64,000 nt of DNA, from the NCBI GenBank assembly GCA_036336715.1, contig JAYZFP010000177.1, positions 8,752 to 72,751 on the forward strand, in the 5' to 3' direction. Shown in pieces: positions 45,797-54,905 of this stretch. The notes beneath the pieces were generated by a model, which saw only the letters and a list, made by a program, of their open reading frames with translations, searched no databases and was not told the origin of the DNA. This DNA is from JABAAE01 sp036336715. GTDB taxonomy: Bacteria > Planctomycetota > Planctomycetia > Pirellulales > Pirellulaceae. Position 1 is the first letter of the stretch, and each line of letters opens with the position of its first letter. Both the position numbers and the translations under genes were made by a program.

Positions 45797-46744
45797 CTAA
45801 TCCGCCGTCAAAATTGGAACCGCTATTTCCGAGAGGATCGCCTCCACCACCTGGCCAGCCGTCACCTTTCTCAGCCGGCTTTCCGGTTTGAGGATCATAC
45901 GGTGTGTCATCACCGGCGATGCCACCCGTTTCACATCATCCGGTTGCACAAAATTCCTCCCGCGGATCGCAGCCATCGCCTGGGCCGTCCGAAAAAGGGC
46001 AATCGACGCACGCGGACTTCCTCCGAGGCTCAGGTCGTCATGGTTTCGCGTGTCGTGAACGATTTGCAGAATGTACTTTCGCACCTTGGGATCGACATAA
46101 ACGGAGCGAATTTTTTTCTGGCATTGGACAATTTCTTCCGTGGAAACCACCGGGGTAAGGTTTTCAACCGGATGTCCCGCCTGCAGCATTTCAAGCATCT
46201 GCAGTTCCTCGTCCATCGCCGGGTAACCGAGACTGAATTTCATCAGAAAACGGTCGAGCTGTGCCTCCGGCAGCGGAAAGGTCCCCTCCTGATCTACCGG
46301 GTTCTGGGTGGCAATCACTACGAAAGGTGGATTCAGTTTGTAGGTGGTTCCGTCGACGGTAATCCTTGCTTCGGCCATCGCTTCCAGGAGGGCAGCTTGC
46401 GTCCTCGGCGTGGTCCGATTGACTTCGTCGGCCAAAACGATGTTGCCAAACAGCGGTCCCGCCCGGAATTCGAATTCACCCGATTTCTGATTGTAGATCG
46501 AAGCTCCGGTCACATCGCTTGGCAGGAGGTCAGGCGTGCACTGAATCCGCTTGAAGTCCCCTCCGATACTGGCTGCCAGTGCCCGTGCCAGCATGGTCTT
46601 GGCAACCCCGGGGACATCCTCCAGCAGAATATGGCCTTCGCAAAACCAGGAAACCAGCGAAAGAACCAGCTGCTGGCGTTTGCCAACAATGACCTTTTCC
46701 ACATTGGTAATGATTCGCTTGGCTACTTCCTGAACTTCTGACAT
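45797..46744 (-). CDS. MoxR-family AAA+ ATPase
   Basis: The predicted product is 315 aa. Walker A is EDVPGVAKT, Walker B is NIVLADEVNR, sensor 1 is VIATQNP and the arginine-finger region is LPEAQLDRFLMKF. The lid domain ends in LGGSPRASIALFRTAQAMAAIRGR, diagnostic for MoxR. It precedes a DUF58 gene on the same strand, the usual arrangement. ATG at 46744 gives the family N-terminus (MSEVQEVAKRI); an upstream extension to 46825 is not conserved in style. Confidence 0.93.
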   Translation of the reverse strand: MSEVQEVAKRIITNVEKVIVGKRQQLVLSLVSWFCEGHILLEDVPGVAKTMLARALAASIGGDFKRIQCTPDLLPSDVTGASIYNQKSGEFEFRAGPLFGNIVLADEVNRTTPRTQAALLEAMAEARITVDGTTYKLNPPFVVIATQNPVDQEGTFPLPEAQLDRFLMKFSLGYPAMDEELQMLEMLQAGHPVENLTPVVSTEEIVQCQKKIRSVYVDPKVRKYILQIVHDTRNHDDLSLGGSPRASIALFRTAQAMAAIRGRNFVQPDDVKRVASPVMTHRMILKPESRLRKVTAGQVVEAILSEIAVPILTAD

Positions 46745-47289
46745 GACTGTTGATCTGGGTCCTGCTGGCATGGCTCCCAAAATCGAATCCAACGCCAAAG
46801 AAAACCGGGCAATCGAAAAGGGCACCTAAAACGTTAATATAAACCAATTCGCAGAATGCAGGTGAAAACCGTCAACAAAAGGACCTTTCTGCCAATAGGC
46901 ACTTTGCCAACTTTTAGACGTAACAGGCCAAGCAGCGATCAGATTCCCCTGGCGTCTCGGTTTTGATGATGCCTGTCGGCAGCACCTGTGAAAAGAACTC
47001 CCATGGCCCGATGCGGCCAATGGAATTCCTGAAAACCGGCACAGGGAATGGAGCGACCCGATGAGGATCGTTTGACCACCTGCCGGCTTTCGCAGCCAAT
47101 CGGCAGCAACTGCAGGTTGACCGAACTGGCGGATCCAGGGCTCGGGTGATAGCCGGTCGGATGCGGAAGGGGATTCCCGGATTTCAGATGCAGAAGCCCT
47201 TTCCCTCGTTCATTTTGGTTGTCCGGCTGGAGAGCCGAAAAAGGCTTTGATGGGGATGCCTCCAGGCGAAAACGCCCCCCAACAAAGTG
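46745..47289. other. 545-bp intergenic region
   Basis: This stretch lies between moxR and the next minus-strand gene. It contains short frames on both strands without motifs. An AT-rich patch (aaacgttaatataaacc, around 46830-46846) just upstream of moxR is the likeliest promoter, but a clear -35/-10 pair is not visible. Confidence 0.5.
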
Positions 47290-47715
47290 TTAAACCACCT
47301 TTTTCGGGTAGTGGGGGTTGACCACTTTCTTGGAGCCCGCCTTTTTAAACCGTGGCTGATTGCCGCCCGTTTCAACTGGGTCGGAGACCTGACGTGCCTT
47401 CCGGTCTGCTGGCTGAAAATAGGGGTTTTTCACTGACTTGGGTGCAACGGTCTTTCTGAACTCGTTTTCCACCGGCATCACTCCCGGCGGAACCGCAAAT
47501 GGGCTGATTCCATAAGCCCGGGGGACGATCCGGTCGTAATAGACGGGTGGATGCATTGCAAAGTAGGGTGGATTCGGTGCGATCACCCGGTTACCCGATT
47601 GAATTCCCCAGGAATTCAGACAACAGGAGGGGGACTGGGCTTCACAAGCGGACGAATCAAGGCCAACCGTCAGAAATACGGTAAAAATCAGGGCGAGTGC
47701 TGTTTTCGTAATCAT
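47290..47715 (-). CDS. Small secreted Pro/Lys-rich protein of unknown function
   Basis: The predicted product is 141 aa. Residues 1-22 form a signal peptide (MITKTALALIFTVFLTVGL). The mature part is short and repetitive in style, with Tyr/Pro-rich segments (NPPYFAMHPPVYYDR) and basic tail motifs (VKNPYFQPADRKAR, KVVNPHYPKKVV). Three Cys lie near the N-terminus (ACEAQSPSCC). No family is recognised. It could be a cell-wall or surface protein, but that is only a guess from composition. Confidence 0.7.
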   Translation of the reverse strand: MITKTALALIFTVFLTVGLDSSACEAQSPSCCLNSWGIQSGNRVIAPNPPYFAMHPPVYYDRIVPRAYGISPFAVPPGVMPVENEFRKTVAPKSVKNPYFQPADRKARQVSDPVETGGNQPRFKKAGSKKVVNPHYPKKVV

Positions 47716-47901
47716 GGCGTCATCTCAAAATGGTTTCAGGTTCAGATCTGCCAAGATGTTCCAACCCACCCTTTGAACAGGATGCTGCCCTGGCTGGGGC
47801 CACCGGGATCAGTTCCTTACAAGGTGATCAAAGTCACTCACAAATCAACCCGAAACTTGTAGGCCAAATCAGTTTTTGAGTCCATACCCATCGGTAGCCC
47901 C

Positions 47902-49050
47902 TTGTCGTCGCCAGTTTCCAAGCTTGATTCATTCGTTATCCGGGAGTATCTGGCCCGTGATTTTGACCTCGTGGGAATCTGCCCGGCGGTCACCCCAAGT
48001 GGACTTTCCCGCTTTCACCAGTGGCTGGATGCCGGCTATGCGGGCGAAATGAGTTACCTGCCGGAACGAAGGGAAGCCTACGCTCACCCCCGGAGTGTCC
48101 TGGAGGGGGTGCGGTCCATCGTGATGCTGGGTTCCAAGTATGGTGTCGCAGCGGAGCCGGGTGAAACTGAAAACGTGGGTAAAATCGCCCGCTATGCCCG
48201 GAACGGCGTCGATTATCACGATGTCATCCACGCCCGGCTGAAGATGGCAAAAAAGCACTTTGAGTCCATCGAGCCCACCGCCAAGTTCCGCGGAGTTGTG
48301 GACACGGCCCCCCTGCTGGAAAGGGAGTTCGCCCAGCTGGCAGGCATTGGCTGGCAGGGGAAAAACACAATGTTGATTTCCCCGACAGATGGCAGCTGGT
48401 TCTTTCTCTCCGCCCTTCTGACCGATCAGACACTCGAATACGACTCCCCGTTTGAGAAAAACCATTGCGGAACCTGCACCGCCTGCCTGGATGCCTGTCC
48501 CACGAATGCCTTTGTCGAGCCTTACGTCCTGGATGGGTCCCGCTGCATCAGTTATTTCACGATTGAGAGCCGTTCCCTGCCCGAACCTCCGTTTCGTGAG
48601 GGCATCGGAGACTGGCTGTTCGGTTGTGACATCTGTCAGGAAGTCTGTCCCTGGAATCGAAAGCAGGAGGCACTTTTGGATGCCCAAAAAGCATCCAACA
48701 ACCCTTTGGCAGGCCCGAAAACGGGCCTCGAGAAGCAGGATTTGCATTTTCTTTTCGAAATGAACGAGGAAGATTTCCGTCAAAGATTTCGCCGATCCCC
48801 TTTTTGGAGGAGCAAAAGGCGGGGCATTTTGAGGAATGCAGCGATTGTACTGGGCAACCTTTTATCGCCCGACTCGATTCCCGCCCTGGAAAAAGGGCTG
48901 AATGACCCGGAAACCCTCGTCAGGGCCGCTTCTGCATGGGCTCTCGGCCGCTATAGCGGGGACGTATCCGACGCTGCAATCCGCAAAAGGCTGGAAATCG
49001 AGGAGAATTCGACCGTTTTGGGTGAACTGAAGAGAGCGGCTCGCGAATAA
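47902..49050 (+). CDS. queG: Epoxyqueuosine reductase QueG with C-terminal HEAT repeats
   Basis: The predicted product is 382 aa. It reduces epoxyqueuosine in tRNA to queuosine using cobalamin and two [4Fe-4S] clusters. The N-terminal domain has YLPERREAYAHPRSVL and the catalytic Asp in GVVDTAPLLEREFAQLAGIGW. The two ferredoxin-type clusters are CGTCTACLDACPTNA and CDICQEVCPWN. The C-terminal 75 residues resemble HEAT repeats (ILRNAAIVLGNLLSPDSIPAL, LVRAASAWALGRYSG), as in many QueG proteins. Start is TTG at 47902. Confidence 0.95.
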   Translation: MSSPVSKLDSFVIREYLARDFDLVGICPAVTPSGLSRFHQWLDAGYAGEMSYLPERREAYAHPRSVLEGVRSIVMLGSKYGVAAEPGETENVGKIARYARNGVDYHDVIHARLKMAKKHFESIEPTAKFRGVVDTAPLLEREFAQLAGIGWQGKNTMLISPTDGSWFFLSALLTDQTLEYDSPFEKNHCGTCTACLDACPTNAFVEPYVLDGSRCISYFTIESRSLPEPPFREGIGDWLFGCDICQEVCPWNRKQEALLDAQKASNNPLAGPKTGLEKQDLHFLFEMNEEDFRQRFRRSPFWRSKRRGILRNAAIVLGNLLSPDSIPALEKGLNDPETLVRAASAWALGRYSGDVSDAAIRKRLEIEENSTVLGELKRAARE

Positions 49051-49289
49051 GCGACTCTCTGAAAAAAAACGGGAACTCGGTTCTCATTTCCACCGTCTCA
49101 ACACGGAATACAGGAGACATCCAAGTTGAGCAGAATTTTCCGGTTTTTTGGGTGAGGGAAGCTTAAATCCCCGAGATATTGGGAAGGAACAAGCTGGACA
49201 TGAATTGGAGGCTCTAACTACTATGGAGTTTTACGACCGGTTTTCAGGAACGCTGGTCGGTAAATTTGTCAACGAAAAGGATGGTAAGA

Positions 49290-49592
49290 ATGGATTCAAG
49301 AGCGGAAATTTTTGCAGACGGAATGGGAGAAATTACGCTTTCTGGTGGAATGGTGAGAATTGACCTGGTCAGCTTGTCACCCACCAAACAGGACGCAGAA
49401 GGGAAACCACAACTCGAGTTTCGCCAGAGAATCGTAATGCCGCCGGATGGTTTTTTACGAAGTTTCAGTGCGATGGAAGACCTTGTCAAGAAGCTGGTCG
49501 ATGCGGGTGTGGTCAAAACCAAGGAAGGCGAAAACCAAACGGCTCCGGTCGGGAACGAGGTCCCGGAACCACCCAAGTCACCAAATTTTTAG
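49290..49592 (+). CDS. Small conserved-looking protein of the type I secretion locus
   Basis: The predicted product is 100 aa, without signal peptide or transmembrane helix. It starts MDSRAEIFADGMGEITL and ends with a disordered Pro/Lys tail. The core (GGMVRIDLV, EFRQRIVMPPDGFLRSF, MEDLVKKLVDAGVV) has an alternating beta-strand and helix pattern, loosely like DUF3467-type small domains; I do not assert membership. It ends 33 bp before the RTX protease gene, so it is probably co-transcribed and may be an accessory or regulatory factor for secretion. ATG at 49290 has AAGGA at good spacing; an upstream TTG (49266) is in frame. Confidence 0.75.
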   Translation: MDSRAEIFADGMGEITLSGGMVRIDLVSLSPTKQDAEGKPQLEFRQRIVMPPDGFLRSFSAMEDLVKKLVDAGVVKTKEGENQTAPVGNEVPEPPKSPNF

Positions 49593-49625
49593 TCGCAAGA
49601 CAGTTGAATCAAAGAGGCGATTTCA

Positions 49626-52406
49626 ATGGCCAACTTTTTTCCACCCAGTGTTAACGGAATCGACCGAGAGGTCAGTCTGAACGGATCCGTCAGGGCAAGC
49701 CTGCTGTTTGACTATTCGGATCTTGACGAAAATCCTCTTGCAAAGGTCCGGTTGTATGACAGCAACGGATTGGACCAATCCGGTTTTTTCACTGTGGATG
49801 GTGTTCAGCAAAATGCAGGACAATGGTTTGAAGTCGCCGCGGATGAACTTGATAGCGTCCGCTACCACGCCGGTCTGATTGTTGCCAACGAAATCGTCAA
49901 CATCCTCGCTTATGATGGTGGCTTCTGGAGTGAACCTACGTCGGCCCGGGTCTTTACGGTTGATCCGAACCTGCGGCCTCCCGAAGTGGAAACTTTCGAC
50001 TCCACCGTGCTGGGAAACGAAAACATTCTCGCCAGGACCATGTTCGTGGCATCCGATTTTGACGGTGATCCGATCACCCGGTACCGTGTCAAGGACCAGA
50101 AATCAAATGTTAACAGCGGCTCTTTCTGGCTGAACAACGTGAAACAGCGTCAGGGGCGCTGGTTTGAACTGAGCGGCGAAGAGCTGAACAAGCTCCGTTA
50201 CTACGGCGGTCGGAATCCCCAGACTGAAAAGTTTTTCGTGCAGGCTTACGATGGCGAGCGATGGAGCCAGGTCGAGTCCAACGACGTGACGACCACACGC
50301 AACCGGTATCGCCCCATCGTTACGGCTGTTGACCGCGAATTGAAAACCCAGACAGTGGTCAATGCGGGCAACCTGTTCTCCTGGAGGGACCGTGACGGCA
50401 ACACCGCGAAAAAATACAGCTTTTTCGATACCGGTGTTCTGATCGACGGCGGTTTCTTCTCGGTCAATTGCATTCGCCAGAACTCACGGGAATGGTTTAC
50501 GGTCAACGCACGTGACATCGAGAATGGACGGGTCCAGTATCATTCTGCACTCGTTCCCGATAATGAAAGACTGCGGGTCAAGGTTTCGGACGGAAAGTTC
50601 TTCAGCGCAGTCAAGACTTTCCGTGTCGACTCCGTTGCCACACCAGATATTGACACCCCTGAAAATGTCCAGGTGATTGGGGATTCGACCGTCGTCGACA
50701 TCAACGACTGGATTGCCCAGACGGATGCGGGACCTGCAGTCACACGCTGGCAGTTTTTCGATGCGACCACCGAAAAAGACTCCTTTGACAACGAACTGAC
50801 GGGAAGCATTACCTTTGAAGGAGAGGCTCTCGAGGCCCAGCGAATCCGGGATTTCACCTCGGCGGAACTGGCCGACGTAAGCTTTATCAGCGGTGTCATC
50901 GACCGGGGAATCGAGCATGACGAGATTTACATCCGGGGCAACAACGGTTCGGAATGGAGCACCTGGCAACGGGTGAATGCCACGACCGTTTTCAATGCCA
51001 AGGAAGCCCTGCAGGATCCACCTCTCAAGTGGGGACCGGGCGTTTTCGGTACAGGGGTTACCCTGACTTACAGTTTTCCCGATTCATTGCCCATTTATTA
51101 CACGGATCTGGATGAGGACAATGGGACCTTCCAGCCGTTCACTCCCAAGATGCGTCAGGCGACGCGTGAAATCCTCAAGGAGGTTTACTCGGACCGATAC
51201 GGCCTCAATTTTGTTGAGGTCAGCGACAACGTGGGGGGTGTCTTCCGTTTTGGCATGATCGACAACGTCGATGCAATTGCCTATGCCTACCTGCCGCCGG
51301 TCTTTGGCACCAATCCCAACAACAATTTCGGCGTCCCGGGTGACATCTGGGCTGAATTGGATTTCCTGTACGAGTCCGTGGATGAAAACGGTGACGCGAT
51401 CACCATGGGCTGGTTCGATGACTGGGCATTGGAAAAGGGAAGCGATCTCTACCTGTCACTGATTCATGAGGTCGGCCATGCAATCGGTCTGGATCACCCC
51501 TTCGGCGAAACCGAACCGGGCAATCCCGTTCTGCGTCCGCAGGTCAACACTCACGAATACACCACGATGTCCTATACCCGGTCGGTCAACATCCCCGACC
51601 CGGCGTTCCCGCTGACTGATGGTCCGGCCACCACGATGCTTTATGACGAATACGCCATTGCTGACCTGTATGGCCGCAACACCGAGGTCAACAAGGAAGA
51701 CAACGTCTACCGCTGGTCCCCCAACGAGCACGACCTCTATGCCGAGACCATTTTCGATCCCAGTGGAGTCGACACCCTGAATTTCTCGAATTACACCCCC
51801 AGCGCCACGATCGATTTGAGGGAGGGGCACCTGAGCTCGGTTGCAGGCGAGCTGCGGAACTTCAACATCGCCTATGGCACGGTCATTGAGAATCTTGTCT
51901 CCGGTAGCGGACATGACAATATTACCGGAAATGAGGCCGATAACCGGATTATCGGGGGTCGTGGCAATGACACCATCGCTACCAAGGGTGGTCGGGACAC
52001 GGCCATCGGCAACGAGGGACACGATACCTATGTTTATTCTCTCGGTGATGGCAAACTGACCATTGACGAGGACCGGGGCGGTGGAAAAGACGTGGTCGAG
52101 ATCCATGCATTCCATGACAATTTCGATTCCTTTAAACAAGATCTGTCCTTCGCGAAGATTGATGACAGCAAGCTTCGCATCTCCCTGACCATGAATGGGG
52201 AGAAATCGGAAGGAACCATCACCATGAACAACCAGCATTGGGGTGGATCCCGTGTCGAAACGCTGCGACTGTTCGACAATAACGGTGAGCAGATTGGTCA
52301 GGATATGAGTCTTAGATCGATTTTTCTGCAGGCAACCAACAGATTGCAGCGATTCGAGCGTACAGAATTCCAAGATCAATTTGGCTTTCTCGCAATTCCC
52401 TCGTAG
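49626..52406 (+). CDS. RTX-type secreted metalloprotease with four N-terminal repeats (serralysin-like)
   Basis: The predicted product is 926 aa. Residues 1-450 hold four divergent repeats of about 95 aa, each with a (S/D)G-x-(F/I)-x-V and GxWFEV-like core and ending near AYDGxxWS, a pattern seen in adhesion modules of RTX proteins. The catalytic part has the zinc motif HEVGHAIGLDHP (His614, His618, His624) and the Met-turn YTTMSYT. The RTX domain follows with SGSGHDNITGNEADNRIIGGRGNDTI and more GGxGxDxxx nonapeptides. It has no N-terminal signal, as expected for a type I substrate. The HlyB/HlyD-like genes lie just downstream. Target proteins are unknown. Confidence 0.92.
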   Translation: MANFFPPSVNGIDREVSLNGSVRASLLFDYSDLDENPLAKVRLYDSNGLDQSGFFTVDGVQQNAGQWFEVAADELDSVRYHAGLIVANEIVNILAYDGGFWSEPTSARVFTVDPNLRPPEVETFDSTVLGNENILARTMFVASDFDGDPITRYRVKDQKSNVNSGSFWLNNVKQRQGRWFELSGEELNKLRYYGGRNPQTEKFFVQAYDGERWSQVESNDVTTTRNRYRPIVTAVDRELKTQTVVNAGNLFSWRDRDGNTAKKYSFFDTGVLIDGGFFSVNCIRQNSREWFTVNARDIENGRVQYHSALVPDNERLRVKVSDGKFFSAVKTFRVDSVATPDIDTPENVQVIGDSTVVDINDWIAQTDAGPAVTRWQFFDATTEKDSFDNELTGSITFEGEALEAQRIRDFTSAELADVSFISGVIDRGIEHDEIYIRGNNGSEWSTWQRVNATTVFNAKEALQDPPLKWGPGVFGTGVTLTYSFPDSLPIYYTDLDEDNGTFQPFTPKMRQATREILKEVYSDRYGLNFVEVSDNVGGVFRFGMIDNVDAIAYAYLPPVFGTNPNNNFGVPGDIWAELDFLYESVDENGDAITMGWFDDWALEKGSDLYLSLIHEVGHAIGLDHPFGETEPGNPVLRPQVNTHEYTTMSYTRSVNIPDPAFPLTDGPATTMLYDEYAIADLYGRNTEVNKEDNVYRWSPNEHDLYAETIFDPSGVDTLNFSNYTPSATIDLREGHLSSVAGELRNFNIAYGTVIENLVSGSGHDNITGNEADNRIIGGRGNDTIATKGGRDTAIGNEGHDTYVYSLGDGKLTIDEDRGGGKDVVEIHAFHDNFDSFKQDLSFAKIDDSKLRISLTMNGEKSEGTITMNNQHWGGSRVETLRLFDNNGEQIGQDMSLRSIFLQATNRLQRFERTEFQDQFGFLAIPS

Positions 52407-52452
52407 ACTTTCGGGTCAATCCGGATCCGAGTCCCATACTGAATCCATTCAG

Positions 52453-52480
52453 CCTCGTCCGTTTCTGGACGAGGTTTTTT
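52453..52480 (+). terminator. Rho-independent terminator between RTX gene and its exporter
   Basis: CCTCGTCC (52453-52460) pairs perfectly with GGACGAGG (52467-52474) around a 6-nt loop, followed by six T. It lies 46 bp after the RTX stop and 61 bp before the HlyB-like start, so it could limit transcription of the exporter relative to its substrate. Confidence 0.9.
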
Positions 52481-52541
52481 CGTATGGGAACGATTATCCG
52501 GATTGGTCGTCCAAAGTCATAAACGAGGGCCCTTGCCAGTC

Positions 52542-54905
52542 ATGTCCAGCAAAAAACAGGAATCCCGATTCGATAGCGACAGGTCCACCCCGGGAGAGAT
52601 CGTCGTGGGCTCCGAGGAGATGCTGGATGCCTCCCCCCCCGCAGAGGGCGCCCCTTCAAGGGAATCCGGCGCGAATTCCGGGCAGGACTCCCAGGGGCCA
52701 CTGGATCCACCCCATGGATCTTCAGGCTCTGCGGGCGAACCCCCGTCCGGTGAATCGGAAAAGAGCCCTCACACCTCCCTGGTCTGTCTCTCGCTGATCG
52801 CCCGCCATCACGGGATCGATATCAGCGCTGACCGCATCATCCACGAATATTCGCTGGAAAACCGGGAGCCATCGCTCCGCCGCATCCTGCGAATTGCCAA
52901 GGACAATGACCTGAAAGCCAAGTCCACCCGACTGCGTTGGAAACAGCTGATGCAAATGGGAGAGGCTTACCCGGTCATGGCCAAGCTCAACAATGACAAC
53001 TATGTCATTTTTGTCGGCAACCGGGAAACCGAGGTCGATGGCAAAACCGTTGAGCAAATCGCCATTTTTGATCCGCTGGCTGACCGCCACGATTTCATCT
53101 TTGTCAACAAGGAAGACCTGCTGAAGAAATGGGATGGCGAAGCCATCCTGGTCAAAAAGCACTTTGGCCTGATGGACCAGAACCAGCCATTCAGCCTGCG
53201 ATGGTTCATTCCGGAAATCTTCAAACAGTGGAAGTCTTTTGTGGATGTCGCGGTCGCCGTCGTCTTTATCCACCTGATCGCCCTGGTCACGCCACTGTTT
53301 TTCCAGATCGTGATTGATAAGGTGCTGGTCAACAGCGCCGTTCAGACGCTTACGGTCCTGACGGTGGGGATCGTCCTTGCGCTCGGCTTTGACGGGATTC
53401 TCAACTTCATGCGTGGCTACCTGCTGCTGCATGCAACGAGCAAGATCGATGTCCGCGTATCGACGAGGACCTTTCAACACCTGCTCAGGTTGCCAATCAC
53501 GTTTTTTGATCATATCACTGCCGGCGTGCTGACCAAGCACATGCAACAGACCTCTTCCATTCGTGAGTTCTTGACCGGCAGCCTGTTCCTGACCGCGCTC
53601 GATGCCACCGCGTTACTGGTTTTCATTCCGGTCATGTACTGGTACAGTCCGACGCTGCTGATGGTCGTCCTCATCGGATCGGGATTGCTGGGACTGGTCA
53701 TAGGACTGCTGATGGGCCCCTATCGTCGTCGACTGGAAGCTCTCTACCAGGCCGAGGGTGACCGACAGGCGATGCTCGTGGAATCCATCCACGGTATCCA
53801 GACCGTCAAGGCATTGGGCATGGAGCCGGTTCAGAAAAAGAAATGGGATGACAAAACCGCCCAGAGTGTTGCCATGCACTACCGTGTCGGAAAGATCTCC
53901 ACCGTGGCAACCAGTATTTCAAAATTTCTCGAAAAACTGATGACGGTCATGGTGATCTGCGTGGGAGCCAACCTGGTTTTTGGCGGTGACCTGAGTGTCG
54001 GTGCCCTGGTGGCTTTCAACATGATCGCCGGACGGGTGACCGGTCCCCTGGTGCAACTGGTTTCCCTGGTTCATTCCTACCAGGAAACCGCTCTTTCGGT
54101 CCGTATGCTCGGAACCGTGATGAACAATCCGGCCGAAGAGGGTATCGATCGAGGTCTCCGCCCCACCTACGACGGGAGCCTCGAATTTGAAAACGTGACA
54201 TTCCATTATTCTCCCACCAGCCCACCTGCCCTGGACGACATCTCCATCAAGATCCCGGCTGGCAAAGTGGTGGGCATCGTGGGTCGCAGCGGGTCCGGAA
54301 AAACGACCCTGACCCGGTTGATGCAGGGGCTCTACAAAATGCAGTCCGGCATCATGCGGGTCGACGGACTGGACATCCGCGAACTGGATGTCGCGCACCT
54401 TCGCCGAAATATCGGTGTCGTGCTGCAGGAGAATTTCCTGTTTCGGGGAACCGTGCGTGAGAACATCGGCATGGCCAAAACCAACGCGAGTTTCCCGGAA
54501 ATCGTCTACGCGGCCAAACTGGCCGGTGCGGATGAATTCATCGAACGCATGCCACAGAGCTATGACACGATGCTTGAGGAAAACGGCAGCAATCTTTCGG
54601 GCGGGCAAAAGCAACGCCTGGCCATCGCACGGGCCCTGCTGACCGATCCGAGAATCCTGATATTTGATGAAGCCACCAGTGCCCTCGATCCCGAAAGCGA
54701 AGCCATCGTGCAGGCCAACCTGGCCCGAATCGCCAAGGGACGCACGGTCATTATCGTCTCACACCGTCTCTCGACCTTGACCGGTTCCGACGCCATCGTC
54801 GTTCTGGAACGCGGAAAAGTCGCCGAGATCGGTTCGCACAAGCAATTACTCCAATCCTGTCAGGTCTACAAAGAACTATGGTATCAGCAGATGGGACAGG
54901 CGTAG
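52542..54905 (+). CDS. Type I secretion ABC transporter, HlyB-like, with inactive C39-like domain
   Basis: The predicted product is 787 aa. Residues 1-65 are disordered (Ser/Gly/Pro-rich). A C39-peptidase-like domain follows (SLVCLSLIARHHGIDIS, RRILRIAKDNDLKAK). The position of its catalytic Cys (the Cys of the usual ECG) is occupied by Thr, so it should be a binding rather than cutting domain, as in HlyB. The membrane domain has six helices from about residue 225. The ATPase has GRSGSGKTT, LSGGQKQR and ILIFDEATSALD. It should pair with the HlyD-like protein encoded next (28-bp overlap). No TolC gene is in the window. ATG at 52542 is preferred over an in-frame TTG at 52503. Confidence 0.94.
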   Translation: MSSKKQESRFDSDRSTPGEIVVGSEEMLDASPPAEGAPSRESGANSGQDSQGPLDPPHGSSGSAGEPPSGESEKSPHTSLVCLSLIARHHGIDISADRIIHEYSLENREPSLRRILRIAKDNDLKAKSTRLRWKQLMQMGEAYPVMAKLNNDNYVIFVGNRETEVDGKTVEQIAIFDPLADRHDFIFVNKEDLLKKWDGEAILVKKHFGLMDQNQPFSLRWFIPEIFKQWKSFVDVAVAVVFIHLIALVTPLFFQIVIDKVLVNSAVQTLTVLTVGIVLALGFDGILNFMRGYLLLHATSKIDVRVSTRTFQHLLRLPITFFDHITAGVLTKHMQQTSSIREFLTGSLFLTALDATALLVFIPVMYWYSPTLLMVVLIGSGLLGLVIGLLMGPYRRRLEALYQAEGDRQAMLVESIHGIQTVKALGMEPVQKKKWDDKTAQSVAMHYRVGKISTVATSISKFLEKLMTVMVICVGANLVFGGDLSVGALVAFNMIAGRVTGPLVQLVSLVHSYQETALSVRMLGTVMNNPAEEGIDRGLRPTYDGSLEFENVTFHYSPTSPPALDDISIKIPAGKVVGIVGRSGSGKTTLTRLMQGLYKMQSGIMRVDGLDIRELDVAHLRRNIGVVLQENFLFRGTVRENIGMAKTNASFPEIVYAAKLAGADEFIERMPQSYDTMLEENGSNLSGGQKQRLAIARALLTDPRILIFDEATSALDPESEAIVQANLARIAKGRTVIIVSHRLSTLTGSDAIVVLERGKVAEIGSHKQLLQSCQVYKELWYQQMGQA

